Below, piece after piece: positions 17,163 through 24,945 of a DNA stretch of 64,000 nucleotides. The DNA lies in assembly GCF_025809055.1 (NCBI RefSeq), contig NZ_CP075529.1, forward strand, positions 1,364,001-1,428,000, read 5' to 3'. The position numbers were made by a program, and so were the translations under genes. The stretch's first letter is position 1; the number at the start of each line of letters is the position of its first letter. The notes under the pieces are model-generated. The model did not search any database and had not been told where the DNA came from. It saw nothing but the letters and a program-made list of their open reading frames with translations. The stretch comes from Devosia sp. (GTDB lineage: Bacteria > Pseudomonadota > Alphaproteobacteria > Rhizobiales > Devosiaceae).

Positions 17163-18797
17163 TCAACTCACCCTGACTTCGACGGACAGACCGGGAAAAC
17201 GGTATTCGTTGACGACTGTTTTCCAGTGCCTCGCAGCCGGGCGATCCGCTCTCCGAACAAGGGCCGCGAGGAAGTTATCGTCGCGGTTCTCGGACACCGT
17301 CCTCGCGAGCCGCGGCCAACTCGTCCAGATGGCGCGGCGGTCGAAGGTTCGCGTCGCCACGAAATCGGCGACGTGGCGCGTGAGGACCATCAGCGATACG
17401 GGGCGGTCGCTGCCGTGCGCGAGATGGAGCGCCTTACAGACATCTGCGGAGTTCCTGCCTGCGATCCAACGGTGAACGCGCTCAACCCATTCGTTGGCCT
17501 TCACGAGATTGGTGCGGCGACTTTCGCGTTCCGCCAATGATCGCCCGTATATGTCCGGCCATTTCAATTGGATGAGACAGAGTTCCCCCGTTTTCCTGTC
17601 TACGACCGCGGCGTCCACGTCGGTCAGATCGGACCCGTCATCCTTCTGCAGATTGAACCCGTGCCCAGGCACGAAGTATCGCTCGGAGCCCAACTCCTCG
17701 GCCAGATCCGTCCTGAACACCGCCTCGCGGGCATTCAACGACCTGTCCCAGTCACGACGATGCAAATGACGGAGCTGACCGGTCATGCCGGCAATCGGGT
17801 TCATCAGCGCCCCGAACATCGGCAGCAGAACGAAGTCGCGCCCGAAGTCGATATAGTACGGTATGGGAATCTCATGATTCCGGTCGAGACGCGCCGCCGC
17901 GTCCGCATCCAGCCCGAGCAGATCCAGCACTTGGCGACCCTTGGTCCCTCCGCCCCAAAGTTCATGGATATCCTCCTTCCGGGAGAAGACGGTGAGAAGA
18001 TTTCTCAGGTTCAGCCGGGGCTGCTGCGACTTCAGCTTGGTTGCGCAGGCGATATGATGAAGCACCTTCCCGTATGCCTCGACCGATACACCGTTCCATT
18101 CATCGAAACTGCGGCCTCCGATCATGGATGCTGGGGGTAGGCTATCCAACTCGGCGGTGCCCGCGGCGAATACTTCCGCAAGGTCGCGATGGTACCCAAA
18201 CGTTTCGTCGTCGGGGTCGTAGGCTATGGACCAGCCTCCCGCAGCAGTGGTGTAGCTGCCGATTCGTCGTCCGATGATCTCCTTCTTCGCCACCAGACCG
18301 CTCTCCAGCTTAGCGAGCCGCAGGCGTTGCTGCGCGCCTAGCCAGCCCCCTTCGGCTCGCTCCCCGGCCTCCGGTCCGTCGTCCTCGACTTCGATGACGA
18401 GTTTGTCGGGGGACGGGAAACTGATTTCCGCTAGTCCGTAGCGTTCGAGCGAGGCCAACCGATGCACCACCGAGAACTTGCCGCATTCGATCAGGTGATC
18501 GTCGGCAAGGCGGGCGAGTCGGGAATCCGACGGCGCCCATGGGACGCCCCCCGGGTCATCACGGAGCAGCGTCAACAGTGGTGCCAGAGCGGTGCTCGCC
18601 CCCAACATCATTAGGTTTCGGGCGGTATCCTGTTCCAGCAATTCCGCCCCGTTGGGCGCCACATGAAATGCGAAAGCCGTTTCATCTAGGGAGCGAACCA
18701 GTTCGAGCAAGAGCTGGCGCTCTAGGCCAGCCCAGGCGCGTCCGACACCAGCCAGGTAGTCGCTGCGGATTTTTTCGATGCGGGTGACGGCTTCCAA
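17163..18797 (-). CDS. Putative PD-(D/E)XK-fold nuclease-like protein
   Basis: A 544-aa soluble protein, convergent with the receiver gene (74 bp between stops). Its C-terminal third has a PD-(D/E)XK-like core: 'SDLTDVDAAVVDRKTGELC' with Asp395 on the first strand and 'LIQLKWPD' with Gln410 and Lys412 on the second, the D-x(n)-QxK variant. A Glu on the preceding helix (near 358-368) could complete the site. The N-terminal 350 residues are helical with no recognised domain. It could be the effector nuclease of the methylation, GHKL and receiver cluster. The opposite orientation means it may instead be an independent unit. Confidence 0.7.
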   Translation of the reverse strand: MEAVTRIEKIRSDYLAGVGRAWAGLERQLLLELVRSLDETAFAFHVAPNGAELLEQDTARNLMMLGASTALAPLLTLLRDDPGGVPWAPSDSRLARLADDHLIECGKFSVVHRLASLERYGLAEISFPSPDKLVIEVEDDGPEAGERAEGGWLGAQQRLRLAKLESGLVAKKEIIGRRIGSYTTAAGGWSIAYDPDDETFGYHRDLAEVFAAGTAELDSLPPASMIGGRSFDEWNGVSVEAYGKVLHHIACATKLKSQQPRLNLRNLLTVFSRKEDIHELWGGGTKGRQVLDLLGLDADAAARLDRNHEIPIPYYIDFGRDFVLLPMFGALMNPIAGMTGQLRHLHRRDWDRSLNAREAVFRTDLAEELGSERYFVPGHGFNLQKDDGSDLTDVDAAVVDRKTGELCLIQLKWPDIYGRSLAERESRRTNLVKANEWVERVHRWIAGRNSADVCKALHLAHGSDRPVSLMVLTRHVADFVATRTFDRRAIWTSWPRLARTVSENRDDNFLAALVRRADRPAARHWKTVVNEYRFPGLSVEVRVS

Positions 18798-18987
18798 CAG
18801 CTATCCTCGTCTCGTGCGGCAACGTCGAAACACCGATTGCAGCTCCTTGGGGCCGTCAGTCGTCCGCCAGCGGTCAAAATTCGGCATTCCAAAATGCCCA
18901 ATAGAACCTCAGCTTCCATCGACACTGCGATCGCAAGACAGGACGCGATGACCGCCACTTGATAAGGTGGGGTTTTCGCCACCCACT

Positions 18988-19914
18988 ATGCATGACCACA
19001 TCTGCGCCGCGGAGGAAATATTGTCTAGCATTGCCCGGGCATGGATCATGTTCGCCCCAGACCGGTGGGGACAGATAGACAAGTTCCACAAGTTCTGGTC
19101 GCCGACGTACGAATTCGCCAGCCGCGATCAACGCGCATTGACCGGCGTTCGCGCGCATTTCGACAAGGCGATAAGGCTTGTTCGTCTTGCTGAGCGGCTG
19201 AGACCTAATCTCAGACGCGACATAGATCAGCTCAACAAGAACGGTTTCACCCCGGCAGAACATGCCCGGGAGTTGGCCACGATAATAGAAGCCGCGATCC
19301 TAGAGCTCTATTCATCTATCGACTGCACCGTGAAGGTCCTCCGCGCAGTTTATGGCCCAGGGACGAAAGGATTCCAGGATTCGACCCGCAAGACTTTCCA
19401 GAAGCCACATCGAATGCAAGGAACGTTCCCGGATGAACTAAAGGCCCAACTCGTTGGCGCTACGTGGTATGGGCGATTGCAGCGGCTGCGGGACGATCTC
19501 ACCCATCTCGACACCGGGCATGTGCATCTCGATGAAGGGTCGGATGTGGTGCGGTATAGCCACTACGGAATGAAGGAGGGGGCGGCCCCACTCACGATCC
19601 CCAACGTGTTCGCATGGTTCTTCGAACTTTTCGAGCAGGTGAACAGCTTTCTGGGAGCAATTTTCCACCACTTGAACGCAACTCTAAAGGACGAACCGGT
19701 CTTCCAGATGTGCGGTATGGTGGATGGTCGCGTGCTGCATCGCTATGTCAGCCCCGTAGGAAATCTGACATTCGATAGCGGCTCTTGCGGTGCCTGGATC
19801 TGGTTCGAGCGTCCAGAGAATCCTAGCTGCCCGTTCAAGGATCAGTGCGGCGCGTACAGCAGGAAAGCACCACCGCAGGGTTGGGAAACAGATGCGACGG
19901 CCTTGGACTCCTGA
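18988..19914 (+). CDS. Hypothetical helical protein, possible HEPN-type RNase
   Basis: A 308-aa protein on its own strand. The central part is alpha-helical (IIEAAILELYSSIDCTVKVL) and is followed by 'RLQRLRDDLTHLDTGH', which contains R-x4-H (Arg-Asp-Asp-Leu-Thr-His), the HEPN ribonuclease signature. The C-terminal 80 residues look beta-rich with several Cys (CGMVDG, SGSCGAW, PSCPFKDQC), possibly a metal-stabilised domain. I do not recognise a named family. A GTG at 18967 gives seven more residues; neither start has a strong ribosome-binding site. Surrounding DNA appears somewhat less GC-rich than the core genes, consistent with transfer. Confidence 0.6.
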   Translation: MHDHICAAEEILSSIARAWIMFAPDRWGQIDKFHKFWSPTYEFASRDQRALTGVRAHFDKAIRLVRLAERLRPNLRRDIDQLNKNGFTPAEHARELATIIEAAILELYSSIDCTVKVLRAVYGPGTKGFQDSTRKTFQKPHRMQGTFPDELKAQLVGATWYGRLQRLRDDLTHLDTGHVHLDEGSDVVRYSHYGMKEGAAPLTIPNVFAWFFELFEQVNSFLGAIFHHLNATLKDEPVFQMCGMVDGRVLHRYVSPVGNLTFDSGSCGAWIWFERPENPSCPFKDQCGAYSRKAPPQGWETDATALDS

Positions 19915-20056
19915 ACCAGAACGCGCCGAGTGGAATTCCAGACTGTTGAGCATCGTGTTCCGCGACGCCGGTGGGAACGGAGCGCTAAGTGAAGTCGGCG
20001 ATCAATGAAACCCTGGCGCGGATTTCCTGCTGCACTTGGCCGCCGCTAGGCGACCA

Positions 20057-20818
20057 TCACCTACCTAGGATCGAGAAGTTGCAGTTGCCCCATAGCGCTT
20101 CCGCCCTCTCACGTTGGAGTTTACGGTTTTCCTCCAGGTCGAAATTGGTGCCGGTTATCCAGAGGTAGAGGTCTTCCATCACTTGGGTCGTGATTGCGAG
20201 CAGCTCTTTTTCATCCCCGTACTTCATCGGCGCCACGGTCGTCTTGTCCTCGGCGCGCGTTCTCTCCAAGGCGTGGGCCAAGTCCCTGTCGCGAAGATTG
20301 CGAACCGAACCCACCAAGTCGGACTCAAGCGTGTCAGGTACCGATTTCCGCAGGGAGGTCAGCACCGCAAGGGCCTTGCCGGCTTCTTCCTGTCGCATCT
20401 TGGCATTGTAGTTGGCGAACTCGGTTCGAGACGAGGACTCCGATGCGGTCCGATCCGGCCAGAAATTTCGCACATCGGCCACCAGTCTTTCTACAACGTC
20501 GTCGCGGTCGATCAGCGCATGAACCGTTGGAATGCTGTTGTGGGCCAGAGTGTAGTCCGGCTTGTCCCAAAGGGCGCATAGCTGGACGATCTCGAATCCA
20601 TGCATCGCTCTCTGAAAGACGTTGAAGGCATGTCCGGCGGTGGATGGGGGGATTTGGCCGGAGAGCAATGGAGAATAGACGATCAAGGCGTTGCTCTCCG
20701 CCAACGCCAACAGGCCGCTGATCCGGGCCACGACTTGTTTGATCTTGAGCTTTGCCTTTTCCGCTCGCTCGTCTGTGGACATGCGCTCTAAAACATCTGG
20801 TAAGGTGGGGCGAGGCAT
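20057..20818 (-). CDS. AbiU2-like HEPN protein (predicted abortive-infection type)
   Basis: A 253-aa helical protein. The motif 'SVRNLRDRDLAHAL' gives R-x4-6-H spacing of the HEPN catalytic site and, with the upstream helices 'NVFQRAMHGFEIVQLCALWD', matches the general plan of AbiU2-like proteins, where 'LRDK.LAH' is characteristic. HEPN proteins of this kind are RNases in abortive-infection or toxin-antitoxin systems. No obvious nucleotidyltransferase (MNT) antitoxin gene is adjacent. It is the last gene before the tRNA that borders the island. A start at 20782 is also possible. Confidence 0.72.
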   Translation of the reverse strand: MPRPTLPDVLERMSTDERAEKAKLKIKQVVARISGLLALAESNALIVYSPLLSGQIPPSTAGHAFNVFQRAMHGFEIVQLCALWDKPDYTLAHNSIPTVHALIDRDDVVERLVADVRNFWPDRTASESSSRTEFANYNAKMRQEEAGKALAVLTSLRKSVPDTLESDLVGSVRNLRDRDLAHALERTRAEDKTTVAPMKYGDEKELLAITTQVMEDLYLWITGTNFDLEENRKLQRERAEALWGNCNFSILGR

Positions 20819-21077
20819 CTGACGTTCCGATTGAGGTGGCGCCGGTCAATCCCAGCCCAAACCACGCTCTCAATTATTAAATTGATGTGCCGTTGGTCCG
20901 CCTCAAGGTCATTAGCAGACAAATGGCAGCGTCCCTAGGCGAGATCAGGCCGGAAACGCTGACACTTCACCGATTCCGGCCTCTTGGGCGCTGCGACTCA
21001 AAAATTCTGGTCGTCCATTGTTTTTCTTGCGAAAAATCGACTCAGGTATTTCTGGTCGCGTCATGAGAAGGGGAAAT
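20819..21077. other. Intergenic stretch between the last island gene and tRNA-Ile
   Basis: About 260 bases with no gene. This is where an integrase or attachment site would be expected if the tRNA 3' end was the integration site, but no integrase remnant or repeated tRNA tail was recognised. The segment 21000-21075 is visibly more AT-rich than the core DNA. Confidence 0.5.
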
Positions 21078-21153
21078 TGGTGGGCCCACCAGGACTCGAA
21101 CCTGGAACCAGACCGTTATGAGCGGTCGGCTCTAACCATTGAGCTATAGGCCC
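21078..21153 (-). tRNA. tRNA-Ile(CAU), the lysidine-modified isoleucine tRNA
   Basis: A full 76-nt cloverleaf reads on the minus strand: acceptor GGGCCTA/TGGGCCC, D-arm AGCTCAATGGTTAGAGC, anticodon arm GACCG-CTCATAA-CGGTC, T-arm CCAGG-TTCGAGT-CCTGG, discriminator A and an encoded CCA. The anticodon is CAU. The body resembles bacterial tRNA-Ile2 rather than initiator or elongator tRNA-Met, so C34 should be changed to lysidine by TilS and read AUA. Its 3' end faces the accessory region, the usual orientation for tRNA-targeted islands. Confidence 0.95.
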
Positions 21154-21370
21154 CCGCCCGCCTCATAGCAGGGTCAGGGGCGGTGGCAAAGACCTTTGCG
21201 CTTGCGTTCTACCCCTCCACCTTCGCAGCGCCGGCGGCCTGGCCTTGGCATCAGCTATACGGCGGACAGCCGGGCGCGGGATCGTGGGCATAAGCCGGCC
21301 GCTTGCCCTTCTACCCGGATGAACGAGGGGCTAATCTGTTCGTAAGGCGAACGGAGTGCGGGAAACGAAC

Positions 21371-22126
21371 ATGCGGGACGGCGACATCATCCATGGCCTG
21401 ATCCGTGGCCTTTCGGTCATCGAGTGTTTCGATGAAGAACATGCGCGCATGTCGATTACTGATGTTGCCCTGCGTACCGGGCTCGAACGCGCCACGGCGC
21501 GGCGTTGCCTGTTGACCCTTACTCATCTTGGCTACGCCACATATGACGGCAAGTTCTTCCAGTTGACGCCCCGGGTGCTGAAGCTGGGACATTCCTACCT
21601 GGCCGGCACGCCCCTGCCCCGGCTGATCCAGCCGTTCCTCGAACAATTGTCGGCGGCCACCAGTGAAAGCACTTCGGCCGCCGTCCTCGACGGCACAGAC
21701 ATCCTCTATGTCGCCCGCGCCTCGACCCGCCGCGTCATGTCGATCAACCTGGCGCCCGGCGCGCGCCTGCCGGCCTATTGCACGTCGATGGGCCGAACCC
21801 TGCTGGCGGCGCTGCCGAGCGAGGAAGCCCATGCAATCCTGCAGCGATCCAACCTCATCGCCTATACCAGTCACACGCGATCCAGCATGACCGATCTGCT
21901 GACGGAGCTGGCCGTAGTCGCCGCACAGGGGTTTGCGGTGATCGACCAGGAACTCGAACTGGGGCTGTGCTCCATCGCCGTACCGCTGCACAATGCATCC
22001 GGCCATGTCGTCGGTGCCCTCAATATCGGCGCCCAATCGGCCCGCTCGCCGACATCGCGCATGATCGCGCAATTCCTGCCGCTCATGCGAAAAGTGCAGG
22101 CCGAGGTCCGGCCGCTGCTGCGCTAG
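21371..22126 (+). CDS. IclR-family transcriptional regulator (PcaR/PobR-like)
   Basis: A 251-aa regulator. The N-terminal winged helix includes 'ALRTGLERATARRCLLTLTHLGY' and the C-terminal IclR effector domain includes 'VARASTRRVMSINLAPGARL' and 'YCTSMGRTLLAALP', a pattern typical of the PcaR/PcaU/PobR branch that senses aromatic acids such as beta-ketoadipate or protocatechuate. No aromatic-degradation genes are in the window, so its target is elsewhere or it is orphaned. A GTG at 21356 would add five residues. Confidence 0.9.
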   Translation: MRDGDIIHGLIRGLSVIECFDEEHARMSITDVALRTGLERATARRCLLTLTHLGYATYDGKFFQLTPRVLKLGHSYLAGTPLPRLIQPFLEQLSAATSESTSAAVLDGTDILYVARASTRRVMSINLAPGARLPAYCTSMGRTLLAALPSEEAHAILQRSNLIAYTSHTRSSMTDLLTELAVVAAQGFAVIDQELELGLCSIAVPLHNASGHVVGALNIGAQSARSPTSRMIAQFLPLMRKVQAEVRPLLR

Positions 22127-22483
22127 GATTCCATCGAAACACCCCTCACCCCGACCCTCTTCCCGGAGGTGGAGGAGGCAATGGAGCTAGTGGCTCAATT
22201 GGCCGTCGACGCTGCTCATCGCCGCGCTGTGGGCTCCTGCGGGGCCTGTTGGCCCGAGTCTGCGGGCCGCATTGCAGTTTTTTGACAGCGGCTGCGGGCA
22301 GGCACAGGCTCCGCGCCAATGTTGTCGAACTTAGCGTTTCATTACAGTACCTTAGCCTGTCACAAACCAGTCATTGAACTGCAATAAAACCGTCGTCGGG
22401 CGCTCCTATGGTCTGCCACGTCTCAGGGCGGCCCAAGGAAATGGCTGGCCATGTTTGCAAATGAATTCCGAAAGGGAACTTCC
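22127..22483. promoter_or_regulatory. Intergenic region with the pstS promoter
   Basis: About 357 bases without a gene. The left part has 'CCCCTCACCCCGACCCTCTTCCC', a pyrimidine-rich motif of the kind repeated between genes in rhizobial genomes. The right part holds the Pho box and the pstS ribosome-binding site (AAAGGGA). No other element was recognised. Confidence 0.6.
22357..22374 (+). promoter_or_regulatory. Pho box upstream of pstS
   Basis: CTGTCAC-AAAC-CAGTCAT matches the PhoB-binding consensus of two 7-bp direct repeats (CTGTCAT) separated by four bases, with one mismatch in each repeat. It ends 109 bases before the pstS start. This predicts induction of the pst operon by PhoB, encoded in the same cluster, under phosphate starvation. 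Confidence 0.82.
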
Positions 22484-23500
22484 ATGAAGACCGCACTCTA
22501 CGCCAGTGCCGCTGTCATCGCTCTCGCTGCGTTCGGCACCAATGCCGCCTTTGCCCAGTCGCGCGACACCATCCAGATTGCCGGCTCGTCCACCGTGCTG
22601 CCCTTCGCCTCCATCGTGGCCGAAGAATTCGGCGCCACCTTCCCCGAATTCAAGACCCCGGTCGTCGGCTCCGGCGGCACCGGCGGCGGTTTCCGCCAGT
22701 TCTGCGAAGGCGTGGGCGACAACACCATCGACATCGCCAATGCGTCCCGCCCGATGCGCGACAGCGAACGCGAGGCCTGCACGGCCAATGGCGTGACCGA
22801 CATCCGTGAAATCCAGTTCGGCTTCGACGGCATCGTCTTCGCCTCCTCGGCTGCCGGCGCCGACTTTGCCCTGACCCCGGTCCAGGTATTCAAGGCCATT
22901 GCCGCCAAGGTGCCGGTCGACGGCGAACTCGTCGACAACCCCTATACCTCCTGGGACCAGATCGACCCCGCCCTTCCGGCCCAGCCGATCGCCCTGGCCA
23001 TTCCCGGCTCCAACCACGGCACCCGCGAAGTGTTCCAGGAACGCGTCGTGACCCCGGGCGCCGAAGCCGCCGAACTGCCCGAAGGCCTCTCGGACGAAGA
23101 AATCGAAGCCGTTGAAACCACCTTCCGTCAGGACGTCGTGGTGGAAATCGCCGGTGACTACACCGAGACCCTGGCTCGCCTCACCGCCGATCCCAACACC
23201 GTTGGCGTGTTTGGTCTGTCGTTCTACGACCAGAACAAGGACACCCTCAAGGTCGCGACCGTCGATGGCATCACCCCGTCGCTCGACACCGTTGCCTCGG
23301 GTGAATACCCGGTCAGCCGCCCGCTGTTCTTCTACGTCAAGGGCGAGCACCTCGGCGTCATCCCCGGCCTGGCCGAATACACCGAGTACTTCCTGTCGGA
23401 AGGCGTTTCGGGCACCGGCGGTATCCTCGAAGCCGCCGGCCTGATCCCGCAGCCGGCCGAGAAGTCCGCCGAAGTGCTGGCCGCCTTCCAGGCCCAGTAA
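22484..23500 (+). CDS. pstS: Periplasmic phosphate-binding protein PstS
   Basis: A 338-aa protein with a signal peptide (MKTALYASAAVIALAAFGTN, cut near AFAQ). The mature part starts with 'IQIAGSSTVLPF', and 'GSGGTGGGFRQFC', 'ANASRPM' and 'PGSNHGTREVF' are phosphate-contacting loops of PstS. It captures phosphate for the PstCAB importer. The start at 22484 is preferred over 22451 because the signal peptide begins there and AAAGGGA precedes it. It is the first gene of the pst operon. Confidence 0.97.
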   Translation: MKTALYASAAVIALAAFGTNAAFAQSRDTIQIAGSSTVLPFASIVAEEFGATFPEFKTPVVGSGGTGGGFRQFCEGVGDNTIDIANASRPMRDSEREACTANGVTDIREIQFGFDGIVFASSAAGADFALTPVQVFKAIAAKVPVDGELVDNPYTSWDQIDPALPAQPIALAIPGSNHGTREVFQERVVTPGAEAAELPEGLSDEEIEAVETTFRQDVVVEIAGDYTETLARLTADPNTVGVFGLSFYDQNKDTLKVATVDGITPSLDTVASGEYPVSRPLFFYVKGEHLGVIPGLAEYTEYFLSEGVSGTGGILEAAGLIPQPAEKSAEVLAAFQAQ

Positions 23501-23510
23501 TCAAACGTCC

Positions 23511-23536
23511 GGCGGGCCACCCAGCGGTGGCCCGCC
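23511..23536 (+). terminator. Hairpin between pstS and pstC (partial terminator or mRNA stabiliser)
   Basis: GGCGGGCCAC at 23511-23520 pairs perfectly with GTGGCCCGCC at 23527-23536 over a six-base loop, followed by TCTTT. This strong 10-bp stem lies just after the pstS stop. It probably keeps pstS mRNA more abundant than the downstream permease genes. Confidence 0.75.
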
Positions 23537-23565
23537 TCTTTCCTGGCCGATAAGGACCTGACCCC

Positions 23566-24945
23566 GTGAACACTTTGATCGTTGCCGGACTGCTCCTTGT
23601 TCTGCTTGGCCTCGCCTATCAGATGGGCTGGTCGAAAAGCCGGGCGCTCGCGACCCCGCAGGGCGTGCGCGTGCATTCCCGGTCCCAGTATCACGGGACG
23701 CTGGCGCTGTTGTGGACGCTGGTCCCGGCCGTGCTGATCCTGGCCATCTGGGCCTTCTTTTCCCCCGGCGTGACGCACTGGTACGCGGTGTCGCAGATCC
23801 CTGCCGACGTGCTGACCAGCCTCGACCAGATCGGGCTCAATCAACAGTTGCAGCGCATCCGCGACCTGGCATCGGGCTTCGGCGTCGCCGGCGAAGTGCA
23901 GCCCTTTGAAGTGGCTGCGGGTGAAAATCTCGGCCGGTTCCAGTTATTGAGCTTTCTCATCATGCTGGCCGCGGCGGCAGGACTGGGCGTCTTGGGGCTG
24001 ATGCTGGCCCGGCGCCGCATTTCGGCCAGGCTGCGCGCCCGCAACGAAGTGGAGCGGGCCGTAATCGTCCTACTCATCGCCTGTTCGGCGGTGGCCATCC
24101 TGACCACGGTGGGCATTGTGGCTTCGCTGGTCACCGAAGCCTTCCGCTTCTTCACCTATGTGAACCCGCTCGACTTCTTCTTCGGCACCGTCTGGGCCCC
24201 CAAATTCAGTTCGACCGGCGCTGGCGATGCCGGTCAGTACGGCCTCCTGCCCCTGCTTACCGGCACGCTGATGATCTCGGCCATCGCCATGCTGGTCGCG
24301 GTTCCGGTGGGGCTGATGACGGCCATCTATCTCAACCAATATGCGCACCGCTCGGTCCGCAAGATCGTCAAGCCGATCATCGAAATTCTCGCCGGCATCC
24401 CCACCATCGTCTATGGCTTCTTTGCCCTGGTGACAGTGGGTCCCTTCCTGCGCGATTTCGGCAATGCCATCGGCCTGCCCATCAGCGCCACCAGCGCCCT
24501 CACCGCCGGGCTGGTCATGGGCGTGATGATCATCCCCTTCATTTCCTCGCTCAGCGACGACATTCTCAACCAGGTGCCGCGCACCCTGCGCGACGGCGCC
24601 TATGGGCTGGGGGCCACGCAGTCGGAAACCATCCGCAACGTGCTGCTGCCCGCCGCCCTGCCCGGCATCGTCGGCGCCTTCCTGCTCGCGGTCAGCCGCG
24701 CCATCGGGGAAACTATGATCGTGGTGCTCGCTGCCGGCAATGCGCCCATCCTGCGCGGCAATCCGCTGGAGCCGGTCTCGACCATCACTGTCTCCATCGT
24801 CAACCAGCTCACCGGCGACACCGATTTCACGGGTCCGCAATCGCTGGTGGCCTTCGCGCTGGGGCTGACGCTCTTCATCATGACGCTCTGCCTCAACATC
24901 GTCGCCCTCTATATCGTCCGCCGCTTCCGGGAGCAGTATGAATGA
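23566..24945 (+). CDS. pstC: Phosphate ABC transporter permease PstC
   Basis: A 459-aa inner-membrane permease with a GTG start. The C-terminal 250 residues hold the usual six-helix BPD transport domain, with the EAA loop region 'LRDGAYGLGATQSETIRNVLLP'. It is longer than enterobacterial PstC (about 320 aa) because of an N-terminal extension with two extra helices and an intervening soluble segment, a form seen in alphaproteobacteria. It pairs with PstA to form the pore. Its stop overlaps the pstA start by four bases. Confidence 0.95.
   Translation: MNTLIVAGLLLVLLGLAYQMGWSKSRALATPQGVRVHSRSQYHGTLALLWTLVPAVLILAIWAFFSPGVTHWYAVSQIPADVLTSLDQIGLNQQLQRIRDLASGFGVAGEVQPFEVAAGENLGRFQLLSFLIMLAAAAGLGVLGLMLARRRISARLRARNEVERAVIVLLIACSAVAILTTVGIVASLVTEAFRFFTYVNPLDFFFGTVWAPKFSSTGAGDAGQYGLLPLLTGTLMISAIAMLVAVPVGLMTAIYLNQYAHRSVRKIVKPIIEILAGIPTIVYGFFALVTVGPFLRDFGNAIGLPISATSALTAGLVMGVMIIPFISSLSDDILNQVPRTLRDGAYGLGATQSETIRNVLLPAALPGIVGAFLLAVSRAIGETMIVVLAAGNAPILRGNPLEPVSTITVSIVNQLTGDTDFTGPQSLVAFALGLTLFIMTLCLNIVALYIVRRFREQYE

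Noticed and set aside
20819..21077. Searched for an integrase gene or remnant next to the tRNA
   Set aside because: No tyrosine-recombinase motif or repeated tRNA tail was seen in either direction.
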